From assembly GCF_001421245.1 (NCBI RefSeq), contig NZ_LMKE01000013.1, forward strand, positions 202,292 through 252,043: 49,752 bases of DNA. Direction: 5' to 3'. Origin of the DNA: Sphingomonas sp. Leaf10 (GTDB taxonomy: Bacteria > Pseudomonadota > Alphaproteobacteria > Sphingomonadales > Sphingomonadaceae). The position numbers were made by a program, and so were the translations under genes. This document shows positions 38,804 to 47,228 of the stretch, piece after piece. The notes under the pieces were generated by a model. The model was not told the DNA's origin and made no database searches. It saw only the letters and a list, made by a program, of their open reading frames with translations. Each line of letters begins with the position of its first letter. Position 1 is the first letter of the stretch.

Positions 38804-38916
38804 GATGGTCCGCTCCCCTGCTTGATGCCGGGCGGCGGCATACCGACATGGTGGAAGACCCGGGGAACCGGGACACAGGGCCGGCGCGTTCTCGTCGGCC
38901 GACCGGAGTGAATTGA

Positions 38917-41235
38917 ATGCCATCCTTCGCATCCGCATTGGAATCCACGCTGCACAAGGCGCTCGAGGCCGCATCCTCGCGCCGGCACGAATATGCGACG
39001 CTTGAACATCTCCTGTTCGCGCTGACCGACGATGTCGATGCGGCAAAGGTGATGACCGGCTGCGGCGTCGAACTCGACGAATTGCGCGCGACCGTCGCGC
39101 ATTATCTCGACACCGAACTCGACACGTTCAAGCTGGACGCCGCGACCGATCCATCGCCGACCAGCAGCTTCCAGCGCGTGGTGCAGCGCGCGATCCTGCA
39201 CGTCCAGTCGTCGGGCCGCGACGAGGTGACCGGCGCGAACGTGCTGGTCGCGATGTTTAGCGAGCGCGAGACCTACGCCGTCTATTTCCTGCAACAGCAG
39301 GATATGAGCCGGCTGGATGCGGTCAGCTTCATCAGCCACGGCGTCGGCAAGGGCGGATCGACCGCCACCGAAACCCCGACCCCCAAGGGTGCCGAGGAAA
39401 AGGAAACGCCGAAGCCCGCCGAAAAGGGCAAGGGCGAAAGCGCGCTCAAGCAGTTCTGCGTCGACCTCAACGAAAAGGCGAAGACCGGCAAGGTCGATCC
39501 GCTGATCGGGCGTTCGGCAGAAGTCGATCGCACCGTGCAGATCCTGTGCCGCCGTTCGAAGAACAACCCGCTCTATGTCGGTGATCCGGGCGTCGGCAAG
39601 ACCGCGATCGCCGAAGGATTGGCGCGCAAGATCGTCGAGGGCGACGTGCCCGAGGTACTACTGCCTGCGGTCATCTATTCGCTCGACATGGGCGCGCTGC
39701 TGGCCGGCACCCGCTATCGCGGCGATTTCGAGGAACGGCTGAAACAGGTCGTGACCGAGCTGGAAAAGTTGCCCCATGCGGTACTTTTCATCGACGAAAT
39801 CCACACCGTCATCGGCGCCGGCGCGACCAGCGGCGGGGCGATGGATGCGTCGAACCTCTTGAAGCCCGCGCTGTCGGGCGGACAGATCCGGTGCATCGGC
39901 TCGACGACCTACAAGGAGTTCCGCAACCACTTCGAAAAGGATCGCGCGCTGCTGCGCCGGTTCCAGAAGATCGACGTGAACGAACCGACGGTCGAGGATA
40001 CGATCAAGATCCTGACCGGTTTGCGCACCGCGTTCGAGGAACATCACAAGGTCAAATACACCCCCGATTCGATCAAGTCGGCGGTGGAACTGTCGGCACG
40101 TTACATCAACGACCGCAAACTGCCCGACAAGGCGATCGACGTGATCGACGAAGTCGGCGCGATGCAGATGCTGGTGCCCGCGCCCAAGCGCAAGAAGACC
40201 ATCACGTCGAAGGAGATCGAGGCGGTCATCGCAACGATGGCGCGCATCCCGCCCAAGACCGTGTCGACCGACGATACCCGCGCGCTCGCCAATCTCGAAC
40301 TCGACCTGAAGCGGGTGGTGTTCGGGCAGGATGACGCGATCAAGGCGCTGTCCTCGGCGATCAAGCTGTCGCGTGCCGGCCTGCGTGATCCCGACAAGCC
40401 GATCGGCAACTATCTGTTCACCGGCCCAACCGGCGTCGGGAAGACCGAGGTCGCGCGGCAATTGTCGGAGATCATGGGCATTCCGCTTCAGCGCTTCGAC
40501 ATGTCCGAATATATGGAACGCCATTCGGTCAGCCGGCTGATCGGTGCCCCCCCGGGCTATGTCGGATACGATCAGGGCGGTCTGTTGACCGACGCGATCG
40601 ACCAGCAGCCGCATTGCGTCCTGCTGCTCGACGAGATCGAGAAGGCGCATCCCGACCTGTTCAACATCCTGTTGCAGGTGATGGACAACGGCAAGCTGAC
40701 CGATCACCACGGCAAGACCGTCGATTTCCGCAACGTCATCCTGATCATGACGACGAATGCGGGTGCGTCGGACATGGCCAAGGAGTCGATCGGTTTCGGC
40801 CAGATCGACCGTGAGGACGTGCAGGAAGAGGCGGTGCGCAAGCTCTTCACGCCGGAATTCCGCAACCGGTTGGATGCGATCGTGCCGTTCGGTTACCTGC
40901 CGCCGGAAGTCGTCGCGCGGGTGGTGGACAAGTTCATCCTACAGCTCGAACTGCAACTGGCCGATCGCGGCGTTCATATCCGCCTCGACGAGCCGGCAAA
41001 GACGTGGCTGACCGAAAAGGGCTATGACAAGCTCTACGGCGCGCGACCGATGGGCCGGCTGATTCAGGACAAGATCAAACAGCCGCTGGCCGAGGAACTG
41101 CTGTTCGGCAAGCTGGTCCATGGCGGTGAGGTTAGCGTCACGCTGAAGGACAATGCGCTGGCGTTCGAAATCACGCCGGCCGCGCCCAAGAAGCCGCGCA
41201 AGGGCGGCAAGACAAAGGCGTCAGCCGAGGCCTGA
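38917..41235 (+). CDS. clpA: ATP-dependent Clp protease ATP-binding subunit ClpA
   Basis: 772 residues. The N-domain (1-143) contains ATLEHLLFALTDD, the ClpS and substrate binding surface. The first AAA+ ring has Walker A GDPGVGKT (222-229) and Walker B VLFIDEIH; the second has GPTGVGKT (about 503-510) and LLLDEIEKAH. The ClpP-docking IGF loop is at 625-627 (ESIGFGQ). It unfolds proteins into ClpP. clpS is not adjacent here, although it often is in other bacteria. A Lys/Glu/Pro-rich linker joins N-domain and ring 1 (about 148-175). Confidence 0.97.
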   Translation: MPSFASALESTLHKALEAASSRRHEYATLEHLLFALTDDVDAAKVMTGCGVELDELRATVAHYLDTELDTFKLDAATDPSPTSSFQRVVQRAILHVQSSGRDEVTGANVLVAMFSERETYAVYFLQQQDMSRLDAVSFISHGVGKGGSTATETPTPKGAEEKETPKPAEKGKGESALKQFCVDLNEKAKTGKVDPLIGRSAEVDRTVQILCRRSKNNPLYVGDPGVGKTAIAEGLARKIVEGDVPEVLLPAVIYSLDMGALLAGTRYRGDFEERLKQVVTELEKLPHAVLFIDEIHTVIGAGATSGGAMDASNLLKPALSGGQIRCIGSTTYKEFRNHFEKDRALLRRFQKIDVNEPTVEDTIKILTGLRTAFEEHHKVKYTPDSIKSAVELSARYINDRKLPDKAIDVIDEVGAMQMLVPAPKRKKTITSKEIEAVIATMARIPPKTVSTDDTRALANLELDLKRVVFGQDDAIKALSSAIKLSRAGLRDPDKPIGNYLFTGPTGVGKTEVARQLSEIMGIPLQRFDMSEYMERHSVSRLIGAPPGYVGYDQGGLLTDAIDQQPHCVLLLDEIEKAHPDLFNILLQVMDNGKLTDHHGKTVDFRNVILIMTTNAGASDMAKESIGFGQIDREDVQEEAVRKLFTPEFRNRLDAIVPFGYLPPEVVARVVDKFILQLELQLADRGVHIRLDEPAKTWLTEKGYDKLYGARPMGRLIQDKIKQPLAEELLFGKLVHGGEVSVTLKDNALAFEITPAAPKKPRKGGKTKASAEA

Positions 41236-41238
41236 TCG

Positions 41239-41279
41239 CATCTGTGTCCGCCGGAACCAGGTTCCGGCGGACACAGATG
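41239..41279. terminator. Perfect 19-base-pair hairpin after clpA
   Basis: CATCTGTGTCCGCCGGAAC (41239-41257) is perfectly mirrored at 41261-41279 with a 3-base loop. It lies 3 bases after the clpA stop. There is no T-run, but an AT-rich stretch follows (41281-41320). Confidence 0.6.
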
Positions 41280-41280
41280 A

Positions 41281-41320
41281 ACCTTAATCAATATATAACA
41301 TATTCAATTTAGTTGGCGGT
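41281..41320 (+). promoter_or_regulatory. AT-rich promoter-like region before the diguanylate cyclase
   Basis: A 40-base AT-rich patch (TTAATCAATATATAACATATTCAATTTAG) stands out in this GC-rich DNA. It contains several TATA- and AACAT-like hexamers and is followed 60 bases later by the TTG start. The exact -10 box cannot be chosen. Confidence 0.4.
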
Positions 41321-41379
41321 GCGCGGCAGCCGTCGTTCGGGGCGGCTGCTGAGTTCATCACTGCTTTTGGAATAGGGTC

Positions 41380-42285
41380 TTGGCGCGGATACTCGCGAAG
41401 CTCATCGAAGGAATCGGCGAAGCCGAGGCGATGGTCGCGTTGTACGATCCGGCGGGAAAGATCCTGTTCGCCAATCCGTCCTATCGCCGGACGTTTTTCC
41501 TCGACCCGATCGAAACGCCCGACTGGCCGACACTGATGCGACGCAACCATGCGTTGCGACGCGGTCCGGTCGTGTCGCACGACGATTTCGAAACATGGCT
41601 CAGTTCATCCCTGTCGCGACGGGGCAAGGTACCGATGCTGTCGATCGAAACCGATATGCACGATGGCACCTGGCTGCACATCGTCGAACAGACGTTCCCT
41701 GATGGGCACATCTTGTTCACCGCGCTCGATATCACCCGGCTGCGACAACCGGAACGGATGCTGCGGCTTGAACGTGATATCGCGCTGAAAATGGCCTCTA
41801 CCGATCCGCTGACCGGTATATCGAACCGGGCGCACATCATGCGGTATCTCGACGATCGTATTGCCGCGGTGCGAACCGATTCCGGCACGCCAACCACTGC
41901 GGTGGTAATCGACATCGACCATTTCAAACAGATCAACGATCGCTTCGGGCATGTGGCTGGCGACGATGTCTTGCGTTCGTTCGCGCGGACGATCCGCGCC
42001 GGGCTACGCACCTGCGACGCCTTTGGCCGCATTGGCGGCGAGGAATTCCTGATCCTGTTCCCGGGGCATGGCAGCGATTGCGCAGAACGTGCACTCGCCC
42101 GGATCCGGGACGATATGGCGACCCGATCGCTGATCGCGGACCACCCGGCCTATCGCGTGGACTTTTCGGCGGGACTTACCCAGGTCCGCGGCTGCGATAC
42201 CGTATCGGCAGTGTATGCGCGCGCCGATCGCGCTTTATATGCAGCGAAATCCGCCGGTCGCGGACGATTGCGGCTGGCAAGTTGA
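41380..42285 (+). CDS. Diguanylate cyclase with N-terminal PAS-like domain
   Basis: 301 residues starting at TTG (41380-41382), with GGAATAGGG at a suitable distance; the first ATG lies 51 bases inside and would cut the PAS-like region. Residues 8-120 look like a PAS sensor (AMVALYDPAGKILFANPSYRRTFF ... GHILFTALDITRL). The GGDEF domain has DPLTGISNRAHIMRYLD and the active-site motif GGEEF at 219-223, and the inhibitory I-site RTCD (210-213) lies five residues before, as in product-inhibited enzymes. It should make cyclic di-GMP. No transmembrane segment is present. Confidence 0.92.
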   Translation: MARILAKLIEGIGEAEAMVALYDPAGKILFANPSYRRTFFLDPIETPDWPTLMRRNHALRRGPVVSHDDFETWLSSSLSRRGKVPMLSIETDMHDGTWLHIVEQTFPDGHILFTALDITRLRQPERMLRLERDIALKMASTDPLTGISNRAHIMRYLDDRIAAVRTDSGTPTTAVVIDIDHFKQINDRFGHVAGDDVLRSFARTIRAGLRTCDAFGRIGGEEFLILFPGHGSDCAERALARIRDDMATRSLIADHPAYRVDFSAGLTQVRGCDTVSAVYARADRALYAAKSAGRGRLRLAS

Positions 42286-42328
42286 TTGCCCACCCGGCCG
42301 CGCCCGCGACCGGGCAGGCGTCAGAAAA

Positions 42329-42856
42329 CTACTGCAACACCACCGTCACCGCGCGACGGTTCTGCGCCCATGCGCCTTCGTCCGAACCCAGCGCCAGCGG
42401 GCGTTCCTTGCCATAGCTGATCGTGGTGATCCGCGATGGCGAAATGCCGCGTGTCGCCAGATAGCTGGCGGCGGCATTGGCGCGACGATCGCCGAGGGCG
42501 AGGTTGTATTCGCGCGTCCCACGCTCGTCGCAATGCCCCTCGATCGTCACGCGGACATTGGGATAGCGTGCCAGCCACTGCGCCTGGCTGTCGAGCACGG
42601 CGCGGGCCGAGGCATCGATATCATATTGGTCGAGCCCGAAATTGATCGTGTCGCTGGCCACCGACTGCTGGAAATCGGCTCGCGACCCCGGCACGACGCC
42701 GGTGGTCCCGGTGCCCGTCCCGGTCCCGCCGGTACCGGCATTCGGGTCGACGGTCTGGCCCGGTGCCGGCGGCAGCACCTCGGGGCGCTTCTTGGCGCAA
42801 CCGGCGGTCGCCAGCAGTGCCGCACCGACGATCAGCGTGGTCGAAAACTTGGTCAT
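42329..42856 (-). CDS. pal: Peptidoglycan-associated lipoprotein Pal
   Basis: 175 residues. The signal MTKFSTTLIVGAALLATAGC has the lipobox TAGC with Cys20; GGGAGG before ATG 42856 decides this start over the adjacent TTG. A Gly/Thr-rich linker (about 40-56: NAGTGGTGTGTGTTGVV) precedes the OmpA-like domain with SVASDTINFGLDQYDIDASARAVLDSQAQWL and TIEGHCDERGTREYNLALGDRRANAAASYL, the peptidoglycan-binding region. It anchors the outer membrane to peptidoglycan and binds TolB. It lies 69 bases after tolB, the end of the Tol cluster. Confidence 0.97.
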   Translation of the reverse strand: MTKFSTTLIVGAALLATAGCAKKRPEVLPPAPGQTVDPNAGTGGTGTGTGTTGVVPGSRADFQQSVASDTINFGLDQYDIDASARAVLDSQAQWLARYPNVRVTIEGHCDERGTREYNLALGDRRANAAASYLATRGISPSRITTISYGKERPLALGSDEGAWAQNRRAVTVVLQ

Positions 42857-42928
42857 CAAAACCTCCCTTGGTCGTGTCGCACCCGCTACAATGCCCCTGT
42901 AACGGATTTGCCCCCGTTGGTGAAACCG

Positions 42929-44251
42929 TCAGGGCCGGATCGGCCCCCAACTCGGGTCCGAACCGTCGAGCGCGGTCGGAATGCGGCGGATGTTCGATCC
43001 GGTCAGGTCGACCGACCAGACCTGCGTCTTGCCCGACCCCTGCGCGCTGCGGAAGAAGGTCAGCACGCGGCCATTCGGCGACCAGCTCGGCCCCTCATCG
43101 CCCCACGCGTCGCTCAGCAGCTTTTCGCCGCCGCCCGAGGGCGACATGATGCCGATGCGGAACGATCCGCCGCCTTGCCGGGTGAACGCGATCAGGTCGC
43201 CGCGCGGGCTCCATACCGGCGTCGCATAGCGCCCGCCGCCAAAGCTGATACGCTGCTGGTTCGATCCGTCGGCGTTCATGACATAGAGCTGCTGCGTGCC
43301 CGACCGGTCGCTTTCGAACACGATCTTCGACCCGTCTGGCGAATAGCTGCCGCCGGTATCGATGCCGGGTGCGTTGGTCAGCCGCTGCGGACTGCCGCCT
43401 GCCGCGGACACGCGATACACATCGGTATTGCCGGCCTGCGCCATCGAGAACAGGACATAGCGGCCATCGGGCGAGAAGCGCGGCGCAAAGGTCAGCGACG
43501 CATTTTGCACCAGCAACCGCTGCCGCCCGGTGCCGAGATCGAGAATGTAGATCGCGGGCCGTTCGTTGACATAGCTCATATAGACGATCGACTGCTGGTT
43601 CGGCGCGAAGCGCGGCGTCAGCACGATCGATTGGCCATTGGTCAGGAAGCGGTGATTGGCGCCGTCCTGATCCATGATCGCCAGCCGCTTGATCCGCTTG
43701 CCCTTCGGCCCGGTCTCGCTGACATAGACGATGCGGCTGTCGAAATACGGCCCCTCGCCCGACAGGCGGGTATAGACCGCATCGGCGCATTTATGCGCGG
43801 CGCGACGCCATTCGGCGGGCGGCACGTTGAACCCCTGTCGTGTCAGTTCGGTGCGACCGAACGTGTCGTAGAGATAGCAGCCGATGGTCAGGGTGCCGTT
43901 CGCTTCGGCACGGACATAGCCCTGCACCAGCGCCTGCGCGCCGCTCCACACTGCATAATCGGGCGACTGGACCTGTGCCATGGCGACGGCGGGAAGGCCG
44001 GCGGGACCGGCGGGCTTGAACAGGCCCGAATTGCGCAGATCGCCCGCGACGATCTCCGCCAATTGCCGACCGAGCGCATCGGTGGATCCGGCCGGCGTGG
44101 ACGCGACCTGCGGGGTCGGCATCACCGGCACCGCGATCGGCAACGGTTCGGAGATACCGCCCTCGATATCCACCTCGACCTGCGCGAACGCGGCGGGCGT
44201 GGCCAGCACACTTGCGAGCGCCGCACCAAGAGCCAGGGTCAGTTTCCGCAT
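42929..44251 (-). CDS. tolB: Tol-Pal system protein TolB
   Basis: 440 residues. MRKLTLALGAALASVLATPAAFAQ is a signal peptide; GGAGGGG precedes it. The N-terminal domain (to about 165) binds TolA, and the rest is a beta-propeller with repeated blocks such as FAPRFSPDGRYVLFSMAQAGNTDVY, GSYSPDGSKIVFESDRSGTQQLYVMNADGSNQQRI and SPRGDLIAFTRQGG. It is periplasmic and interacts with Pal. The N-terminal domain carries PLPIAVPVM, typical of TolB. Gene order tolQRAB-pal is the usual one. Confidence 0.97.
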   Translation of the reverse strand: MRKLTLALGAALASVLATPAAFAQVEVDIEGGISEPLPIAVPVMPTPQVASTPAGSTDALGRQLAEIVAGDLRNSGLFKPAGPAGLPAVAMAQVQSPDYAVWSGAQALVQGYVRAEANGTLTIGCYLYDTFGRTELTRQGFNVPPAEWRRAAHKCADAVYTRLSGEGPYFDSRIVYVSETGPKGKRIKRLAIMDQDGANHRFLTNGQSIVLTPRFAPNQQSIVYMSYVNERPAIYILDLGTGRQRLLVQNASLTFAPRFSPDGRYVLFSMAQAGNTDVYRVSAAGGSPQRLTNAPGIDTGGSYSPDGSKIVFESDRSGTQQLYVMNADGSNQQRISFGGGRYATPVWSPRGDLIAFTRQGGGSFRIGIMSPSGGGEKLLSDAWGDEGPSWSPNGRVLTFFRSAQGSGKTQVWSVDLTGSNIRRIPTALDGSDPSWGPIRP

Positions 44252-44264
44252 ATATCCCCTCCGG

Positions 44265-45245
44265 TCAGCCGGGCAGTTTGTAGTTGATGATAATATCCTT
44301 CCAGCCGCCCTCGTACAGGTCCGCCGGGAGTTCATAGGGCGCGCACTGGATCAGCGCGGCGATGGCCAGTTCGGACACGCGCTGCGCATAGCGTTCATTC
44401 TCGCCATCGACCCCGGTCTGACCCCGTAACTGCGGGCGCGCGGCAAGGGTACCGTCGGCGCGCATTTGCAGGCGGATCTTCGAACGGATCTGGTTCGCGC
44501 CGGGACCGGGATTGGGAATCTTGTTGGCGCAGGGCTGGACCTGTCGCTGGATCGCGCTGGCAAGCCCTGCGACCGACTGCGTGCTGACCGCCGTACCGCG
44601 CGGCGTTTCCGCCTTGCCCGGCTTGGGAGTGTCAGCAATTCCCTTCAGGAAATTGTCGCCCAGCCGCCCGCCGCGTGGCCGAGGGGCGGTCGCTTGCGCA
44701 TTGGTCCCCTGCCCCTTGGTCGCGGCGGGCTTGGCCGGTGCCGGTTTTGCCGGGGCTTTAGCGGCTGGCGCAGGCCGCGCTGGTGCTGGCGTAGGGCGTG
44801 CAGGTTGCTTGGCCGGGGCGGGCTTCGGCTCGGGCTTCGGTGCGGGGGCGGGTTTCGGCGCGGGCTTGGGAACCGGCTTCGGCACGGGTTTAGGTGCCGG
44901 GACCGGTTTTGGCGCGGGCTTGGGTTCGGGCCGGGGCGCCGGCTGCGGACGCGGGGCCGGTGCGGGGGGCGCGGGTTCGGGTTCCGGGGTCGGCTCCTCG
45001 ACCGCCTCGGGCGGCGCGGCGTCCTCTGGCGTTCCGGTGTCTGGCGCCTGACTGACCGCCGGCGCTTCGGTCTGCTGCGGCGACGACTGTTCGGCGGCGA
45101 CGTCTTCGGCGAAGCTGACATCCATCGGCTGGCTCTTCAACTTCACTGGGTTCGGCGTGGCGAGGAAACCGACCGACAGCAGGCCGAACAGGACGGCATG
45201 TCCCGCAACCGCAACGCCAAGCCCGATCTTCTCCGCCTTCTGCAT
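44265..45245 (-). CDS. tolA: TolA-type protein with a proline-rich linker
   Basis: 326 residues. An N-terminal transmembrane helix (about 8-30, GLGVAVAGHAVLFGLLSVGFLA) anchors it in the inner membrane. A long linker follows: acidic (about 45-85), then Pro/Ala/Lys-rich with many KPAP, PKPV and PAPK repeats (about 85-185). The C-terminal domain (about 215-326: GLASAIQRQVQPCANKIPNPGPGANQIRSKIRLQMRADGTLAA...) has the TonB/TolA fold with two cysteines. In E. coli the linker is a long helix; the proline-rich form resembles TonB and would be stiff and extended. Position between tolR and tolB supports TolA. Confidence 0.9.
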   Translation of the reverse strand: MQKAEKIGLGVAVAGHAVLFGLLSVGFLATPNPVKLKSQPMDVSFAEDVAAEQSSPQQTEAPAVSQAPDTGTPEDAAPPEAVEEPTPEPEPAPPAPAPRPQPAPRPEPKPAPKPVPAPKPVPKPVPKPAPKPAPAPKPEPKPAPAKQPARPTPAPARPAPAAKAPAKPAPAKPAATKGQGTNAQATAPRPRGGRLGDNFLKGIADTPKPGKAETPRGTAVSTQSVAGLASAIQRQVQPCANKIPNPGPGANQIRSKIRLQMRADGTLAARPQLRGQTGVDGENERYAQRVSELAIAALIQCAPYELPADLYEGGWKDIIINYKLPG

Positions 45246-45249
45246 GGCG

Positions 45250-45681
45250 TTACTGCGCCACGCTGATCAGCGATACCCGGTTCAGTCCCGCGCGGTTCAG
45301 TTCGCCAAGGACGCCGTTGACCCGGCCGTAATCGAGCGTCCGGTCGGCGCGCAACATCACTTGTCGCGGTTCGGTTGCCCCGGCACCCGCCGCCGCGATC
45401 TTTTCCAATTCGCTCGGCAGATTGTCCGCCGACACCTCGGCATCATCGATATAAGTCCGGCCATCGGCGTCGATCGACAGCGTCACCGGCTGCTGCGTCT
45501 GTTCGACCGCCTTGGCACGACTGTCGGGCAGGTTCACCGGCACGCCGGCGGTCATGAGCGGGGCGGTGACCATGAAGATGATGAGCAACACCAGCATCAC
45601 GTCGACCAGCGGCGTGACGTTGATTTCCGCCATCGGCGCGCGACGCCCTTTTCCCTTTGCGGACGGCAGGTTGATGCCCAT
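45250..45681 (-). CDS. tolR: Tol-Pal system protein TolR (ExbD family)
   Basis: 143 residues with one N-terminal transmembrane helix (about 26-44), containing the proton-channel Asp27 in TPLVDVMLVLLIIFMVTAP. The periplasmic domain VTLSIDADGRTYIDDAEVSADNLPSELEKI and RQVMLRADRTLDYGRVNGVLGELNRAGLNRVSLIS is the ExbD/TolR fold. With TolQ it uses the proton gradient to drive TolA. It lies 3 bases after tolQ and 4 before tolA. Confidence 0.96.
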   Translation of the reverse strand: MGINLPSAKGKGRRAPMAEINVTPLVDVMLVLLIIFMVTAPLMTAGVPVNLPDSRAKAVEQTQQPVTLSIDADGRTYIDDAEVSADNLPSELEKIAAAGAGATEPRQVMLRADRTLDYGRVNGVLGELNRAGLNRVSLISVAQ

Positions 45682-45684
45682 CGC

Positions 45685-46377
45685 TCAGACGCCTTCGAGC
45701 TGGCGCGATAGGGTTGCGTGGAAGGCGTCGGCAAAGCGGTTCAGCCGCGCCTCGATCCGGTTCACGCTGTGGCTGAACCGGTTATAGGCGATGACGGCGG
45801 GAATGGCGGCGAACAGGCCGATCGCGGTCGCGAACAGCGCCTCGGCAATACCCGGCGCGACGACGGCCAGCGACGTATTCTGTTCGGAAGCGATCGCGGT
45901 GAACGACCGCATGATCCCCCACACCGTGCCGAACAGCCCGACGAACGGCGCGACCGAGCCGACCGTCGCCAGCACGTTCAGCCGGTCGGCCAGCGTCTCG
46001 CTCTCATCCGCGACGCTCGACGCCATGGCGGTAGCAAGGCGTTCGCGCGTGCCGTCGCGGTCGATCTGCTTGGATGCGGTCGAACGACGCCATTCGCGCA
46101 CCCCCGATGAAAAGACGCGGGCGATGGCGGTATCGCGCGTCCCCTGCAACCGGTGGAAGGCGTCGATATCCTCGGCCTGTTCGAAATCGGTTTCGAACCG
46201 GTCGATGTCGCGGCGTACCTTTCGCGCGCGGACGAGGAAGCCGATGATGATCGCCCAGGTCCAGATGCTTGCCAGCAGCAGGCCGAGCATCACCGCCTTC
46301 ACTACCCAGTCGGCGGCGAGGAAGAGCGCGACGGGCGACATGGTCGCGGCGTCGGTGTTCACGAGTACGTCCATCAT
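45685..46377 (-). CDS. tolQ: Tol-Pal system protein TolQ
   Basis: 230 residues with three transmembrane helices. TLADRLNVLATVGSVAPFVGLFGTVWGIMRSFTAIA and SLAVVAPGIAEALFATAIGLFAAIPAVIAYNRFSH are the conserved MotA/TolQ/ExbB helices. Its ATG overlaps the stop of ybgC by four bases (ATGA), so the two are coupled. With TolR it forms the proton-driven motor of the complex. Confidence 0.97.
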   Translation of the reverse strand: MMDVLVNTDAATMSPVALFLAADWVVKAVMLGLLLASIWTWAIIIGFLVRARKVRRDIDRFETDFEQAEDIDAFHRLQGTRDTAIARVFSSGVREWRRSTASKQIDRDGTRERLATAMASSVADESETLADRLNVLATVGSVAPFVGLFGTVWGIMRSFTAIASEQNTSLAVVAPGIAEALFATAIGLFAAIPAVIAYNRFSHSVNRIEARLNRFADAFHATLSRQLEGV

Positions 46378-46832
46378 GCCCCTTTTTCGGTTGCGACCAG
46401 GCTCTGGAAGGTGTCGACCCACGCGGCCGGCTGACGACGCGGACGGCCGTTCGGGGCCACGAACGCGACCTCGACCCGAGCCGACGCGAGTAAGAGCGTG
46501 TCGCGGATGACTGTCTGATGAATGTCGACCGCCGCCGCACGGACGCGTTCGACGGTACTGACCACGACCAGCGCATCGTTCAGCCGCGCCGGCGCCCGCC
46601 AATCGAGTTGCATCGAACGGACCGCATAGGCCCCCTCGCCGGCTTCAAGCGCGGCACGCTGGTCGATGCCGGCGATCATCAGCATATCGCTGCGCGCGCG
46701 TTCGAAATAGCGGAGGTAATTCGCATGATAGACGACACCCGACAGGTCGGTGTCCTCGAAATAGATCCGAACGGGAAAGCGATGCGTGCCGCCCGTGAAG
46801 CGGCCGCCGGCCGGCTGGTCGGGGTCGGTCAT
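46374..46832 (-). CDS. ybgC: Acyl-CoA thioester hydrolase YbgC (Tol-Pal associated)
   Basis: 152 residues of the hotdog thioesterase family. FPVRIYFEDTDLSGVVYHANYLRYFERARSDML has the catalytic Asp in the DTD motif, and the following VRSMQLDWRAPARLNDALVV is typical. YbgC acts on acyl-CoA or acyl-carrier substrates and is linked with phospholipid synthesis; it usually opens the tol operon. It overlaps tolQ by four bases. Confidence 0.95.
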   Translation of the reverse strand: MTDPDQPAGGRFTGGTHRFPVRIYFEDTDLSGVVYHANYLRYFERARSDMLMIAGIDQRAALEAGEGAYAVRSMQLDWRAPARLNDALVVVSTVERVRAAAVDIHQTVIRDTLLLASARVEVAFVAPNGRPRRQPAAWVDTFQSLVATEKGA

Positions 46833-46892
46833 TTGTCCGCTTTAACCATTGCCGCCGGACGGGGAAAGGGGTGTCGGAACGGTCCGCCCCCT

Positions 46893-47219
46893 TCATCCGG
46901 CGGGCGGTTCGTTCAGGACCGTGATCTGGGTAAAACCCGCCGACTGGGTCAGATACAGGATACCCCCAATCACCCGATACGGTGCGGCGACCTTGCCAAG
47001 CACGGCGATCGTGACCGGGCGGCTCTTGTCGGGCAATGCCTGCAATGCCGCCGACATTCGTTCCTGTTCGTCGGGCAGCACAAATTGGTCGCCGTCGATC
47101 GCGACCTGCGCCGCAGCCTCACCGGTCATCGTCACGCCGATCATCAGCGGCGCTTCGGCAGCGGCGACCGGCCCGGCCATCAACCCCAGCGCCGCCGACG
47201 TCAGCAAAGTCTTCTTCAT
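46893..47219 (-). CDS. Secreted small protein resembling the periplasmic domain of TolR/ExbD
   Basis: 108 residues from MKKTLLTSAALGLMAGPVAAAE, a clear signal peptide with AAA-E cleavage; GAGGA lies 6 bases before this ATG, so it is preferred to the Met at 47225. The mature part (85 residues) follows the order of TolR's periplasmic domain: hydrophobic strand (LMIGVTM), IDGD turn, LPDEQERMSAALQAL helix, then RPVTIAVLGKVAAPYRVIGGILYLTQSAGFTQITVLNEPP, comparable with RQVMLRADRTLDYGRVNGVLGELNRAGLNRVSLIS of the nearby TolR. It has no transmembrane helix and no channel Asp. It lies between ruvB and ybgC. The relation to TolR is inferred from the pattern only. Confidence 0.75.
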   Translation of the reverse strand: MKKTLLTSAALGLMAGPVAAAEAPLMIGVTMTGEAAAQVAIDGDQFVLPDEQERMSAALQALPDKSRPVTIAVLGKVAAPYRVIGGILYLTQSAGFTQITVLNEPPAG

Positions 47220-47228
47220 CACCATTCC

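Noticed and set aside
46848..46905. Stem CCGCCGGA / TCCGGCGG after the TolR-like gene
   Set aside because: The 36-base loop and overlap with the coding end make a terminator doubtful, so it was not listed as a feature.
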